Assembly (NCBI GenBank): GCA_031276195.1
Contig: JAISNN010000062.1
Location: 1-34,369, forward strand
Direction of reading: 5' to 3'
Source of the DNA: Clostridiales bacterium
GTDB taxonomy: Bacteria > Bacillota > Clostridia > Christensenellales > JAISNN01
Length of the DNA stretch: 34,369 nucleotides
Part shown: positions 1 to 6,828 of the stretch, piece by piece
Numbering within the stretch: the stretch's first letter is position 1
Layout: each line of letters starts with the position of its first letter
Position numbers and translations under genes: made by a program
The notes under the pieces: generated by a model
Databases searched by the model: none
Seen by the model: only the letters and a program-made list of their open reading frames with translations
Told to the model about the DNA's origin: nothing

Positions 1-105
1 TCCGTCTTGGACGGCGAATTCGGAATCAGAATTTTGAACGAAAATTATTATAAAGAGGAATGCGGCGTGTCGGAGGAAATTGAGCCGGAGAGTTTAATCT
101 TATAA
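1..105 (+). CDS. 3' end of an unidentified gene
   Basis: The first reading frame is open from the window edge to a TAA at 103-105 and gives about 34 residues ending in EIEPESLIL. The tail is acidic and I do not recognise the family. The last 18 coding bases before the final codon are repeated 40 bp downstream (82-99 and 122-139), so the gene end was partly duplicated. It could be a chance frame, but it is open over its whole visible length and codon use resembles the neighbours. Confidence 0.45.
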   Translation, partial: SVLDGEFGIRILNENYYKEECGVSEEIEPESLIL

Positions 106-139
106 ACGGGGCGGGGAAAGGGAGCCGGAGAGTTTAATC
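82..139. repeat. 18-bp direct repeat at a gene end
   Basis: Positions 82-99 and 122-139 are identical over 18 bases beginning GAGCCGGAGAG. The first copy lies in the last codons of the partial upstream gene and the second lies after its stop. This looks like a short duplication of a gene tail, comparable to the larger one after coaE in this window. Confidence 0.7.
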
Positions 140-281
140 GTCGGATAGGGGCTGTGCGCGGTGCGCCTTATTTTTCCGGAGGTTGAGTGATTTAATGGAT
201 GTTAAATTTTCATATTAAGATAAAACCAAACGCAAGATTGTCTAAAAATATAAAAAATTTAAAAAAATTTGAGTAAAAGAG

Positions 282-310
282 TTGCAAATTTTTCTGAAAT
301 GAATTATAAT
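282..310 (+). promoter_or_regulatory. Sigma-A type promoter upstream of the SIR2-like gene
   Basis: TTGCAA at 282-287 and TATAAT at 305-310 are separated by exactly 17 bases. The gap from 106 to 566 is AT-rich and holds no other gene I can support. If used, this promoter gives a leader of about 250 nt before the SIR2-like start at 567. Confidence 0.5.
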
Positions 311-566
311 AACGGCGGAAATGTTAATATATAATGAAAATTTTTTAAAATATAAAATGGGTTAGTTTGTAATCATAATATAAAAAGATATAATAGGAAT
401 AAATTAAATGATTACTTTAAAATTTTTTTGAGATTTTGAGAATACGGTATTTCGGAAAAAAGAAAAAGCGCACGACAAAAGTTTAGGTTGTCGTAAATAT
501 GGATCGAATATGACGATTGGAGATGCCGCGATGGATAAAGCCCGGTTTATTTAGGAGGAAACGCAA

Positions 567-1757
567 ATGAGCGTAGGCGAAAAATCGGTAATATTTCTAT
601 TGGGAGCGGGTTGCAGTTGCGACGCCGCCGTGCCCGTTTCCAAAGTAATGGTTGAAAAATTAGAAGCATTACTTAAAAAAGATAAAGATTATGATTATAA
701 CGACAAGCTTTATTCTTTATATAAATATATTCGCTGCACAATGGAATACGGAAATAAACTTTCCGACCAAGAAACGTGTTTTAACGTTGAATCTCTTTTA
801 GTCACTTTGCATATGCTTTCCGACTATAAGAGAGCGCGTATATATCCGTTTATAAAAGGATATACGGATGATTTGCGTGAATATGCCGGAACTAATTTTG
901 AAAGCGTCAATAAATTGATTAAAATCATCGAAGAAGAATTGCCGAAATGGGTTACCCTTCCGTCATATACCAAAGCAAAATACTATAACAACTTTGAGCG
1001 ATTCCAAAAGGAATTAAATTTTGCAATTAGAATTTTTTCTTTAAATTATGATTTATGTCTGGAAAATAACGTAAAGTGTAAAATTGAAACGGGCTTTATT
1101 GAAGACCGACCTTGGGACGGCGATCGCTTTACCCAAAGCGAAGACGATGAAAAAACGGCAATTTATCTTTATAAATTGCATGGTTCAATTGATTGGGAAA
1201 GAAACGACGGTCAACTTAGAAAATCCGCTCAATCAAAAATAATTCCGGACATTATATTCGGAACGGACGTAAAGTTCCAAGCCATTGATCCTTATTTGTT
1301 TTATCTCTATGAATTTAGAAAATATGCCCTTGCATCTGAAATTATTATATCTATCGGATATAGCTTTGGGGACAAGTATATCAATGACCTAATTTGTCAG
1401 GCTATGAATTACGATATAAATAAGAAACTATTATCCGTATCGCCAACGGATAATGAAAGTGAAGAAGCGGAACGCATACGGAAAGAATTAAATCTTACGG
1501 ACGCTTCCGGCAGAATAATCGTTGAAAAAGACAAAGCAAAAGATTTTTTAGAAAAAACATTAACGGTTAAATATATAGAAGCAAAATTGCCGCAAACGGA
1601 TTTGCCTTCCCAAAAGGAATGGGGAAAAGCGGCTGAAAACATAGACGGTATGGACAAGCGTGAACTTTACAATGTATGTTACGATAACGAAAGGCGGAAC
1701 GGAACGGAAATCGGATATGAGCGATTTTACGGATGCGGCGACCGTAACGAAATATAA
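567..1757 (+). CDS. SIR2-like domain protein, probable NAD-directed defence protein
   Basis: A 396-residue protein with the hallmarks of the bacterial SIR2-like (SIR2_2) family. These are the nucleotide-binding GAGCS motif at residues 13-17, an N160-Y161-D162 motif in a SLNYDLCLE context, the LHGS motif with the likely catalytic H205, and a GYSFGD motif near residue 270. Stand-alone and fused SIR2-like domains are known from several anti-phage systems (ThsA, DSR, SIR2-APAZ), where they hydrolyse NAD+. That role is inferred here from the family. The C-terminal 70 residues carry no motif I know. The start is supported by an AGGAGG-type site at 553-558. It lies alone, convergent with the regulator at 1814-2164, so it may be a one-gene system or depend on an unseen partner. 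Confidence 0.85.
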   Translation: MSVGEKSVIFLLGAGCSCDAAVPVSKVMVEKLEALLKKDKDYDYNDKLYSLYKYIRCTMEYGNKLSDQETCFNVESLLVTLHMLSDYKRARIYPFIKGYTDDLREYAGTNFESVNKLIKIIEEELPKWVTLPSYTKAKYYNNFERFQKELNFAIRIFSLNYDLCLENNVKCKIETGFIEDRPWDGDRFTQSEDDEKTAIYLYKLHGSIDWERNDGQLRKSAQSKIIPDIIFGTDVKFQAIDPYLFYLYEFRKYALASEIIISIGYSFGDKYINDLICQAMNYDINKKLLSVSPTDNESEEAERIRKELNLTDASGRIIVEKDKAKDFLEKTLTVKYIEAKLPQTDLPSQKEWGKAAENIDGMDKRELYNVCYDNERRNGTEIGYERFYGCGDRNEI

Positions 1758-1813
1758 AAGGTATTACGAGGACTATCACGATTAATGAGAACGGGAGAAT
1801 CGCGGAGATTCAT

Positions 1814-2164
1814 TTATTCTTCGTCCCATGTGTCAAAAAGATTTTTTAAAGCGGCTTTTTGTTTGTCGTTGAGTTTTTCATATTTGCGGGCAATCATACG
1901 CGCTTCGTGCGGGAATTCGTCGCTTTTAACTTCGCTTGAATAAATTTTATTGGGCGAGGGGTCGTCCGTCCAACCCATAAGATAAGCGGGCGTTGTTCTT
2001 AAAGCGCTTGACAACGGTTCCAAAACGGCTATGGGCAAGTTTTCTATTTCTCCTTTTTCATATCTGTATACGGTAACCCGGTCTTTGTTGAGTTTATAGG
2101 CTAGCTGGGTTGCAGACATACCTAATTCGCTTCGACGCTTTCTTATTCTTTCGCCTATTGCCAT
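1814..2164 (-). CDS. XRE-family helix-turn-helix repressor (CI-like)
   Basis: A 116-residue protein with an N-terminal HTH_3/XRE domain (about residues 5-65: IRKRRSELGMSATQLA, then a recognition helix near DRVTVYRYEKGE, then SSALRTTPAYLMGW). This is typical of phage and mobile-element repressors. The C-terminal half is short and helical, with no peptidase domain, so LexA-like self-cleavage is not expected. A purine-rich AAGAGG lies just upstream of the ATG. It is divergent from the small regulator at 2358, with a promoter (2199-2227) overlapped by an operator-like inverted repeat. It probably represses itself and the rightward promoter. Confidence 0.85.
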   Translation of the reverse strand: MAIGERIRKRRSELGMSATQLAYKLNKDRVTVYRYEKGEIENLPIAVLEPLSSALRTTPAYLMGWTDDPSPNKIYSSEVKSDEFPHEARMIARKYEKLNDKQKAALKNLFDTWDEE

Positions 2165-2198
2165 AAAAAACCTCTTAGTAGTTTATAATTTTTGTTAT

Positions 2199-2227
2199 AT
2201 TATAACATTATTTTTGCAATAATGCAA
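2199..2227 (-). promoter_or_regulatory. Promoter of the CI-like repressor
   Basis: On the minus strand the -35 is TTGCAT (2222-2227) and the -10 is TATAAT (2199-2204), with a 17-base spacer. The -35 lies inside the inverted repeat at 2214-2227, so operator binding should block this promoter. Transcription would start about 25-30 bases before the repressor's ATG. Confidence 0.7.
2214..2227. promoter_or_regulatory. Operator 1 (TTGC-N6-GCAA)
   Basis: TTGCAATAATGCAA is an inverted repeat (TTGC, six bases, GCAA; the arms extend to TTGCA/TGCAA). It covers the -35 of the leftward promoter. An element with the same arms and spacing lies at 2310-2323, which argues for a dimeric binding site for one of the two flanking regulators. 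Confidence 0.6.
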
Positions 2228-2276
2228 CTAAAATAAAAAAAAAGCGAAAAAAGTTTCGGAAAATGCAATTTTTTTC

Positions 2277-2305
2277 TTGACAAGCCAATATATTTGTGTT
2301 ATTAT
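2277..2305 (+). promoter_or_regulatory. Rightward promoter of the small regulator and possibly the downstream operon
   Basis: Consensus TTGACA at 2277-2282, a 17-base spacer and TATTAT at 2300-2305. The predicted start point falls in or beside operator 2 (2310-2323). The next genes, 2358-2642 and 2690-3724, follow without an obvious terminator, so this promoter may also feed the accessory operon. Confidence 0.75.
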
Positions 2306-2309
2306 TTCA

Positions 2310-2323
2310 TTGCATAAAAGCAA
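2310..2323. promoter_or_regulatory. Operator 2 (TTGC-N6-GCAA)
   Basis: TTGCATAAAAGCAA has the same TTGC/GCAA arms and six-base spacer as operator 1. It sits just after the -10 of the rightward promoter, where a bound repressor would block initiation. A half-site-like AAGCAAC follows at 2332-2338. Confidence 0.55.
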
Positions 2324-2357
2324 CAGTAAATAAGCAACAAAAAAAGGATGTGTATTT

Positions 2358-2642
2358 ATGGTGAAGAAAAACAAACTGAAAGGAAATATTATCGAACGAG
2401 GTTTAACGGTCGGACAGCTTGCCGAGTCAATCAACATTGATAAAAGCACTTTTTACAGAAAGCTGAATAAAGACGTGGAATCTTTTACCATAAAAGAAGT
2501 AAGTTTGATAATAAAAACATTAAATCTTTCTTTAGATGAAATCCACGAAATTTTTTTCGCGGAAAACGTTGCGCAAACGCAATATGATTTAAGCAATGAA
2601 AAGGATCTAAAAGGTGAAAGAGCGGAGTTGAACACCAAATGA
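2358..2642 (+). CDS. Small helix-turn-helix protein (Cro-like, resembles DUF739)
   Basis: A 94-residue protein. Residues 5-65 form an HTH unit (LKGNIIERGLTVGQLAES, then a recognition helix around DKSTFYRKLN). It is followed by a conserved-looking LSLDEIHEIFFAENVA segment like that of small phage Cro/DUF739 proteins. The tail is charged and probably flexible. AAAGGA precedes the ATG. It is divergent from the CI-like repressor across a 190-bp region with two opposing promoters and two operators, and is followed 47 bp later by the transglutaminase-like gene. I infer a Cro or activator role in a bistable switch. Confidence 0.8.
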   Translation: MVKKNKLKGNIIERGLTVGQLAESINIDKSTFYRKLNKDVESFTIKEVSLIIKTLNLSLDEIHEIFFAENVAQTQYDLSNEKDLKGERAELNTK

Positions 2643-2689
2643 GATATTAAAGGTTTGCATCGGTTAGATTATAAAAGGACGGCGGGGAG

Positions 2690-3724
2690 ATGTTGGATAA
2701 ATATTATTATAATAAACTTCAAGCGTCGGAAGAGCGGAGCGCATATCAAGCCGTATATTCGGCTCTTTTGCGTTCTGAAAGAGAGTGCGGCGTAAGCGGC
2801 ATAGGGAATGATTCGGCGGAAAAAGTATGGGAGGCGGTTACTCTCGATCATCCGGAAATAATTAATTATCCGGCTCCGATTTGTCAACGCCGGTTGAAAG
2901 GAAGGCTTGTTTTGTATCATTTTCAATATTCAAACGTTGACCGCGGCAGATATAATGAAAGCCTCGATAATGCCGTAAACGAAATAGAAAAGCAATTGAC
3001 TTCCGACGTTTCCGGTTATTCGGTTATAAAAGCGATTTTCGATTATTTGACGGCATCCGTCGATTATGACGGCGAAGCGTTCAACGAATATTTGTCTTTA
3101 ATCCGAACGAACCCGTCGGATAATGTGTGGACGGATTTTATTGACGGACGCGGCGCGGCTTTTACTCCGTACGGAGTTGTAATTAATAAAAAAGGCGTTT
3201 CCGCGGGGATATCAAGGTTATTTAAGATTTTATGCGGACGATTCGGAATTCAATGCGCTTGCGTAAAAGCGCAATTAAAAGACGAATGTTCCTCTCCGCA
3301 TAGGCTAAACGTCGTTGAGATAGGATGCGACCGCTTTTTTGCGGACGTAACAAGCGGCTTGACGCTTGACGAGTTGCCCATAGCGCGTTACGATTATTTT
3401 TTGGCGCCGCGCAGAATTATCGAAAAACTATTGACGATAGAGGAAGATTTTTTATGCGATAACGAACGGGAAAATTTTTTCGTAAAAAACAATTTAAGAT
3501 TTACCTCCGTTTGCGACCTGAAAAGGTATTTAGCGGGATACGTTTTTTCTTCAACGAACGGCGAAGTCAGATGTCATTACGACGGCGGAAAACTTACCGA
3601 CAAGGAGTTGGGAGATATATTTTCAGAGATCGTCAACGCGCATTGCTCTTATACGAAACAAATGCCAACGACAAGCGTAAAAAACGGTTTTTGCACCGGA
3701 TTAATAACGGACGCGGAGGAATAA
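2690..3724 (+). CDS. Transglutaminase-like protein with the catalytic Cys replaced by Ser
   Basis: A 344-residue protein with a central transglutaminase-like (papain-fold) core at about residues 130-225. The family pattern GVCxGY...GI.c..V....H..N.V...vD is recognisable. Here it reads GVSAGISRLFKILCGRFGIQC, then a His-Arg-Leu-Asn-Val motif with H204, then FFADVT with D219. The nucleophile position is S171, not Cys. The protein is therefore either a pseudo-enzyme that binds substrate or uses serine. The flanks are helical and unassigned, and there is no signal peptide. It is first in the co-oriented run behind the regulator. The start is supported by AAGGA at 2675-2679. The fold assignment is moderate; the substitution depends on my alignment by eye. 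Confidence 0.7.
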   Translation: MLDKYYYNKLQASEERSAYQAVYSALLRSERECGVSGIGNDSAEKVWEAVTLDHPEIINYPAPICQRRLKGRLVLYHFQYSNVDRGRYNESLDNAVNEIEKQLTSDVSGYSVIKAIFDYLTASVDYDGEAFNEYLSLIRTNPSDNVWTDFIDGRGAAFTPYGVVINKKGVSAGISRLFKILCGRFGIQCACVKAQLKDECSSPHRLNVVEIGCDRFFADVTSGLTLDELPIARYDYFLAPRRIIEKLLTIEEDFLCDNERENFFVKNNLRFTSVCDLKRYLAGYVFSSTNGEVRCHYDGGKLTDKELGDIFSEIVNAHCSYTKQMPTTSVKNGFCTGLITDAEE

Positions 3725-3862
3725 AACGGAAACGAAAGGTCGGAATCTCGCGTCCGCTCAAATTTGGATAAAGTGAAACGGCGGTTAACGGCGGAAGCGG
3801 AAAAGCCCCGGGCATCGAAAGTATTCTTGACTGAAAGTATAAAAAACAAAATAAAAAATTAT

Positions 3863-3984
3863 CCCGCCGCGATAGCAAAACAAAGCGTATAAAATATTGC
3901 TTTTTAGATTTAAAAGGTTGACGCAGATTAACGTTTGGGCAATTTTTTTATCACGGTTACTCCTTTTTATACTATCGCGGCGGG
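3863..3984. repeat. Long-range inverted repeat in the gap before the AAA+ gene
   Basis: CCCGCCGCGATAG (3863-3875) and CTATCGCGGCGGG (3972-3984) are perfect 13-base inverted arms around a 96-base AT-rich centre. The pair occupies most of the otherwise empty gap 3725-4017 and ends 17 bases before the GGAGG of the AAA+ gene. It could fold as a large RNA hairpin affecting read-through or translation, or be the ends of a small miniature element. I see no conserved RNA class in the centre. Confidence 0.6.
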
Positions 3985-4017
3985 TTAAATTAATGAAAAT
4001 ACGGAGGTAAATAATTA

Positions 4018-6189
4018 ATGAATGAAAGCAAAAAGATGAAGTGGCAAAAGGATTTGGATACATTTTTTTCAATCTATAATTCGTTCGTTTTAGAAGGGTT
4101 CGTCGACGACGAGCAACCATATGAATACAAGGACGGGAAAACGGAGTATTGCAAACTTTACGAGTATTTCGATAAAGCGTACAGCGGCAATATCGATTTC
4201 GATAAGAAAAGGCGGGTCATAATCTATGATCCGGTCGAGTCGGAGGACAAGCGTTTTAAAATATTCGACGACAATTATACGCAAAAGGATAAGATAATTA
4301 ATTATTCATCGTTGTTGTCTCAGCATTTTTGGGACATAACGCACGACGAGGATATGGACAAATTGTTAATCGACCATAAGTCGTCCGGTCCGTCGTTGGA
4401 CTTTTCGAGAATTCATTATGCGGTAACCGAGGGTACGGAACGATTGGCTCCGTTCGAAGCGCTTGATAAATTTAAAGATTTTTTTTCGGCGCTTTTTGGC
4501 GCGGTTTCGGCGGACGGCGGCGAGCCTAACGGTTATTTGTTTGTCATAAAAATGACGTCGAGACTTCTTTCGCGCGACGGAAACTCGGGCGGTTTAAGCG
4601 GAGAGGAACTTATGATATTCAGACAACTTTTAAGCATTGCGCAGAGTTTGAATACCGGAAACGGCGATACCAGACCGAAAGGGCAAAAACACAAATTGAT
4701 AGTTTTGGCAAATCGAGCGCGGGATTTGCCGACGTGGTTTATCGATGAAAATGCGAATCCGTTTATAAAGATAATAACGGTAGCCCGTCCTTCGGAGGAA
4801 AATAAAATAGATTATTTTCATGAAATGCTCGAACAAAATGTATTTAACGAACGATTTATGGCGCGTTATGAGGAAATCAAAAAAGACAGCGAAAATAAAG
4901 GGGAAAAGAAAAACCGCGTAGAAAAGAAATTTTTAGCGTATACTAACGATTTCGGGATGACGACGCTCCGCAAATACCGTTCTTTTGTCGCAGCCAATCC
5001 GATTGACAATCCCGAAAAATTGGGATTTTCGATTTCTTCTTTTAGGGCGGGCGATACGACTAATCCTTGGGACGACGAGGCAAGGATTAGCGATATGCTA
5101 AATATAAAGCAAACCGTAAGCGAAAAAATCAAAGGACAAGAATACGCGTTGGACGCGGCGCAAGAGATCTTGACGCGCGCGGCGGAGGGCTTGGACAGGG
5201 CGGAAAACCCGAATGCTCCGCGCGTCGTCTTGTTTTTAGCGGGTCCGACGGGTACGGGAAAGACCGAATTGTGCAAGCAAATAGCGGAGGCTATTTTTGG
5301 CAGTGAGGACAGAATAGTGAGATTCGATATGTCGGAGTACGGGCAAGCGGAATCCGATCAAAAGTTGTTCGGCGCGCCTCCCGGATACGTGGGGTACGAG
5401 GAGGGCGGAAAGTTGACGAACGCGATTAAAAAAGAGCCGTTCTCTTTAATTCTTTTTGACGAAATAGAAAAAGCGCACAACTCGATATTGGATAAATTCT
5501 TGCAAATTTTGGGAGACGGACGCTTGACCGACGGGAAGGGGGAGACGGTTAGATTCACGGATTGCATTATAGTGATTACATCTAACGCGGGAGTGTTTTC
5601 TTTGGGCGGAATGCCGCAGTCCGAAGTCGACGAGTTAATGAACGGAGACAAAAGACCGGACGGCGAAATGAATATGGCGCGCGTTATCGAAATGGAAGAT
5701 GAAAAAACCGCGGAGGAGATCTACGCTTCGGTTCGGGAGCATTTGCGCTATAATGTCAAAGAATATTTTCATTGTAAGTTAAAAAAACCGGAACTGTACG
5801 GACGTATCGCGGATTCGATAGTTTATTACAATTATATCGGAAAGGATTCGGTTGGCGAAATCGCAAAGGCAAAAATAGCCGACGTAATTAAATCCGCAAT
5901 AGAAGTTATGGAGATAAAAGATATTATCTGCCCGGACAAGGTAAAAAATGCGATCGGCAAATATTGTCAAGATTGCAAGGTGAGAGCGCTCGGCGCGAGA
6001 GGTATCATCAAAAGCACCGGACAACTGTTTTCGGGAAGTTTGTCGGACTTTTTGTCCGCATATGTCCGCGGAACGGACGGAAAAAGTAAGAGAGATCTCG
6101 CCGGAAAGGTTCTGCAATGCGATTGTTCGGGCGATATAAACTCCGCGAAAGATATAAAATGGAGCGTGAAAGATGGCGGAGGTATTTGA
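4018..6189 (+). CDS. ClpA/ClpB-type AAA+ ATPase with a degenerate N-terminal AAA module
   Basis: A 723-residue protein. The C-terminal half is a ClpA/B AAA_2 domain: Walker A GPTGTGKT at 409-416, the substrate-threading loop GYVG at 456-459, Walker B LILFDE with D481 and E482, sensor-1 N523 (ITSNAG) and sensor-2 GAR with R661. The N-terminal half contains what looks like a second AAA module without a Walker A. It keeps a Walker B-like LFVIKM stretch and a VLANRARDLPTWF...ITVARP segment reminiscent of sensor-1 and arginine-finger regions. Family members are hexameric protein-remodelling ATPases. I see no ClpP-binding IGF/L loop, so unfolding or disaggregation is more likely than proteolysis. 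GGAGG lies at 4002-4006. The 3' end overlaps the next gene by 17 bp. Confidence 0.85.
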   Translation: MNESKKMKWQKDLDTFFSIYNSFVLEGFVDDEQPYEYKDGKTEYCKLYEYFDKAYSGNIDFDKKRRVIIYDPVESEDKRFKIFDDNYTQKDKIINYSSLLSQHFWDITHDEDMDKLLIDHKSSGPSLDFSRIHYAVTEGTERLAPFEALDKFKDFFSALFGAVSADGGEPNGYLFVIKMTSRLLSRDGNSGGLSGEELMIFRQLLSIAQSLNTGNGDTRPKGQKHKLIVLANRARDLPTWFIDENANPFIKIITVARPSEENKIDYFHEMLEQNVFNERFMARYEEIKKDSENKGEKKNRVEKKFLAYTNDFGMTTLRKYRSFVAANPIDNPEKLGFSISSFRAGDTTNPWDDEARISDMLNIKQTVSEKIKGQEYALDAAQEILTRAAEGLDRAENPNAPRVVLFLAGPTGTGKTELCKQIAEAIFGSEDRIVRFDMSEYGQAESDQKLFGAPPGYVGYEEGGKLTNAIKKEPFSLILFDEIEKAHNSILDKFLQILGDGRLTDGKGETVRFTDCIIVITSNAGVFSLGGMPQSEVDELMNGDKRPDGEMNMARVIEMEDEKTAEEIYASVREHLRYNVKEYFHCKLKKPELYGRIADSIVYYNYIGKDSVGEIAKAKIADVIKSAIEVMEIKDIICPDKVKNAIGKYCQDCKVRALGARGIIKSTGQLFSGSLSDFLSAYVRGTDGKSKRDLAGKVLQCDCSGDINSAKDIKWSVKDGGGI

Positions 6190-6580
6190 AGACGGAATAA
6201 AAAAAGCCTTAAAATTTGCCCAAAAACTTGCGGATTGCGGAGAAAACGAAGCCTCTTTGAGTTTGTGTGTGAAGTGCGTGAAAAAAGCGGCGGACATGAA
6301 CGGCACGGATCTGATATCAAAGGTATACGGAGAGGCGGCATATTCAAAAATAACGCGGACGACCGACGCGATAATGTATATTTTTATCGCAAAGTGCGCG
6401 GCGCGCGCTTTCGAGGCGCTGCAATTAAAGGGGGGCAACTTGGCGGACTTAACTAAAACAAACGGCGCAAAGGCGAGAGCGGCGAATGATTTTTCTTCTT
6501 GGTTGAATGAATCCGGAAAGCGCGTTGACTATAAGGATGCGGAGCGTTTCAAAAAGTTTTGCGACGCTTTGTCGCATTAA
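6173..6580 (+). CDS. Small helical protein, function unknown
   Basis: A 135-residue protein whose start lies inside the end of the AAA+ gene, so the two are probably translationally coupled. It appears all-helical, with cysteines in an SLCVKCVKKAAD stretch near residue 30 and an IAKCAARAFEAL helix near 75. There are no membrane segments or known catalytic motifs. Its position suggests an adaptor or partner of the ClpB-like protein, by context only. I do not recognise a family. Confidence 0.7.
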   Translation: MAEVFEDGIKKALKFAQKLADCGENEASLSLCVKCVKKAADMNGTDLISKVYGEAAYSKITRTTDAIMYIFIAKCAARAFEALQLKGGNLADLTKTNGAKARAANDFSSWLNESGKRVDYKDAERFKKFCDALSH

Positions 6581-6608
6581 AAACATTTGCCGTTTTAAAA
6601 AAAGGACG

Positions 6609-6670
6609 GTTCTAAATTTTCGTGATAAAAAGCGTTAACGGTCGTTTTATTTTTTACGAATTTTTAGAAC
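6609..6670. repeat. Inverted repeat in the gap 6581-6828
   Basis: GTTCTAAATTTTCGT (6609-6623) pairs with ACGAATTTTTAGAAC (6656-6670) with two mismatches around a 32-base AT-rich loop. It could be a weak transcription barrier inside the operon. The rest of the gap to 6828 has only short hairpins, such as TGCGG/CCGCA near 6758-6773, and no confident promoter. Confidence 0.45.
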
Positions 6671-6828
6671 TCTCCAAAAAAGTACGAGAGGAAAATTTTA
6701 TACGTCCGTGCGGCGGTACGGTTGGCGCGTAATGATTACACGCAAAAAGATTTGCTTTATGCGGCCTAAACCGCACGTAATTACACGGTTTAAAATACAA
6801 TTAAGATACAATAGAGCGGGAGAGCGCT

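Noticed and set aside
2165-2642. An intact prophage, suggested by the CI/Cro-like pair
   Set aside because: No integrase, excisionase, replication, packaging or structural genes and no attachment repeats are visible in the window. The pair more likely controls an accessory locus or is a remnant.
3863-3984. Insertion sequence bounded by the 13-bp inverted repeats
   Set aside because: The 96-bp centre cannot encode a transposase and I see no target duplication. It is kept only as an inverted repeat or possible miniature element.
5779-6438. Minus-strand frames of 219 and 126 residues across the AAA+ gene end
   Set aside because: Antisense shadows of well-supported genes, with no ribosome site or recognisable domain.
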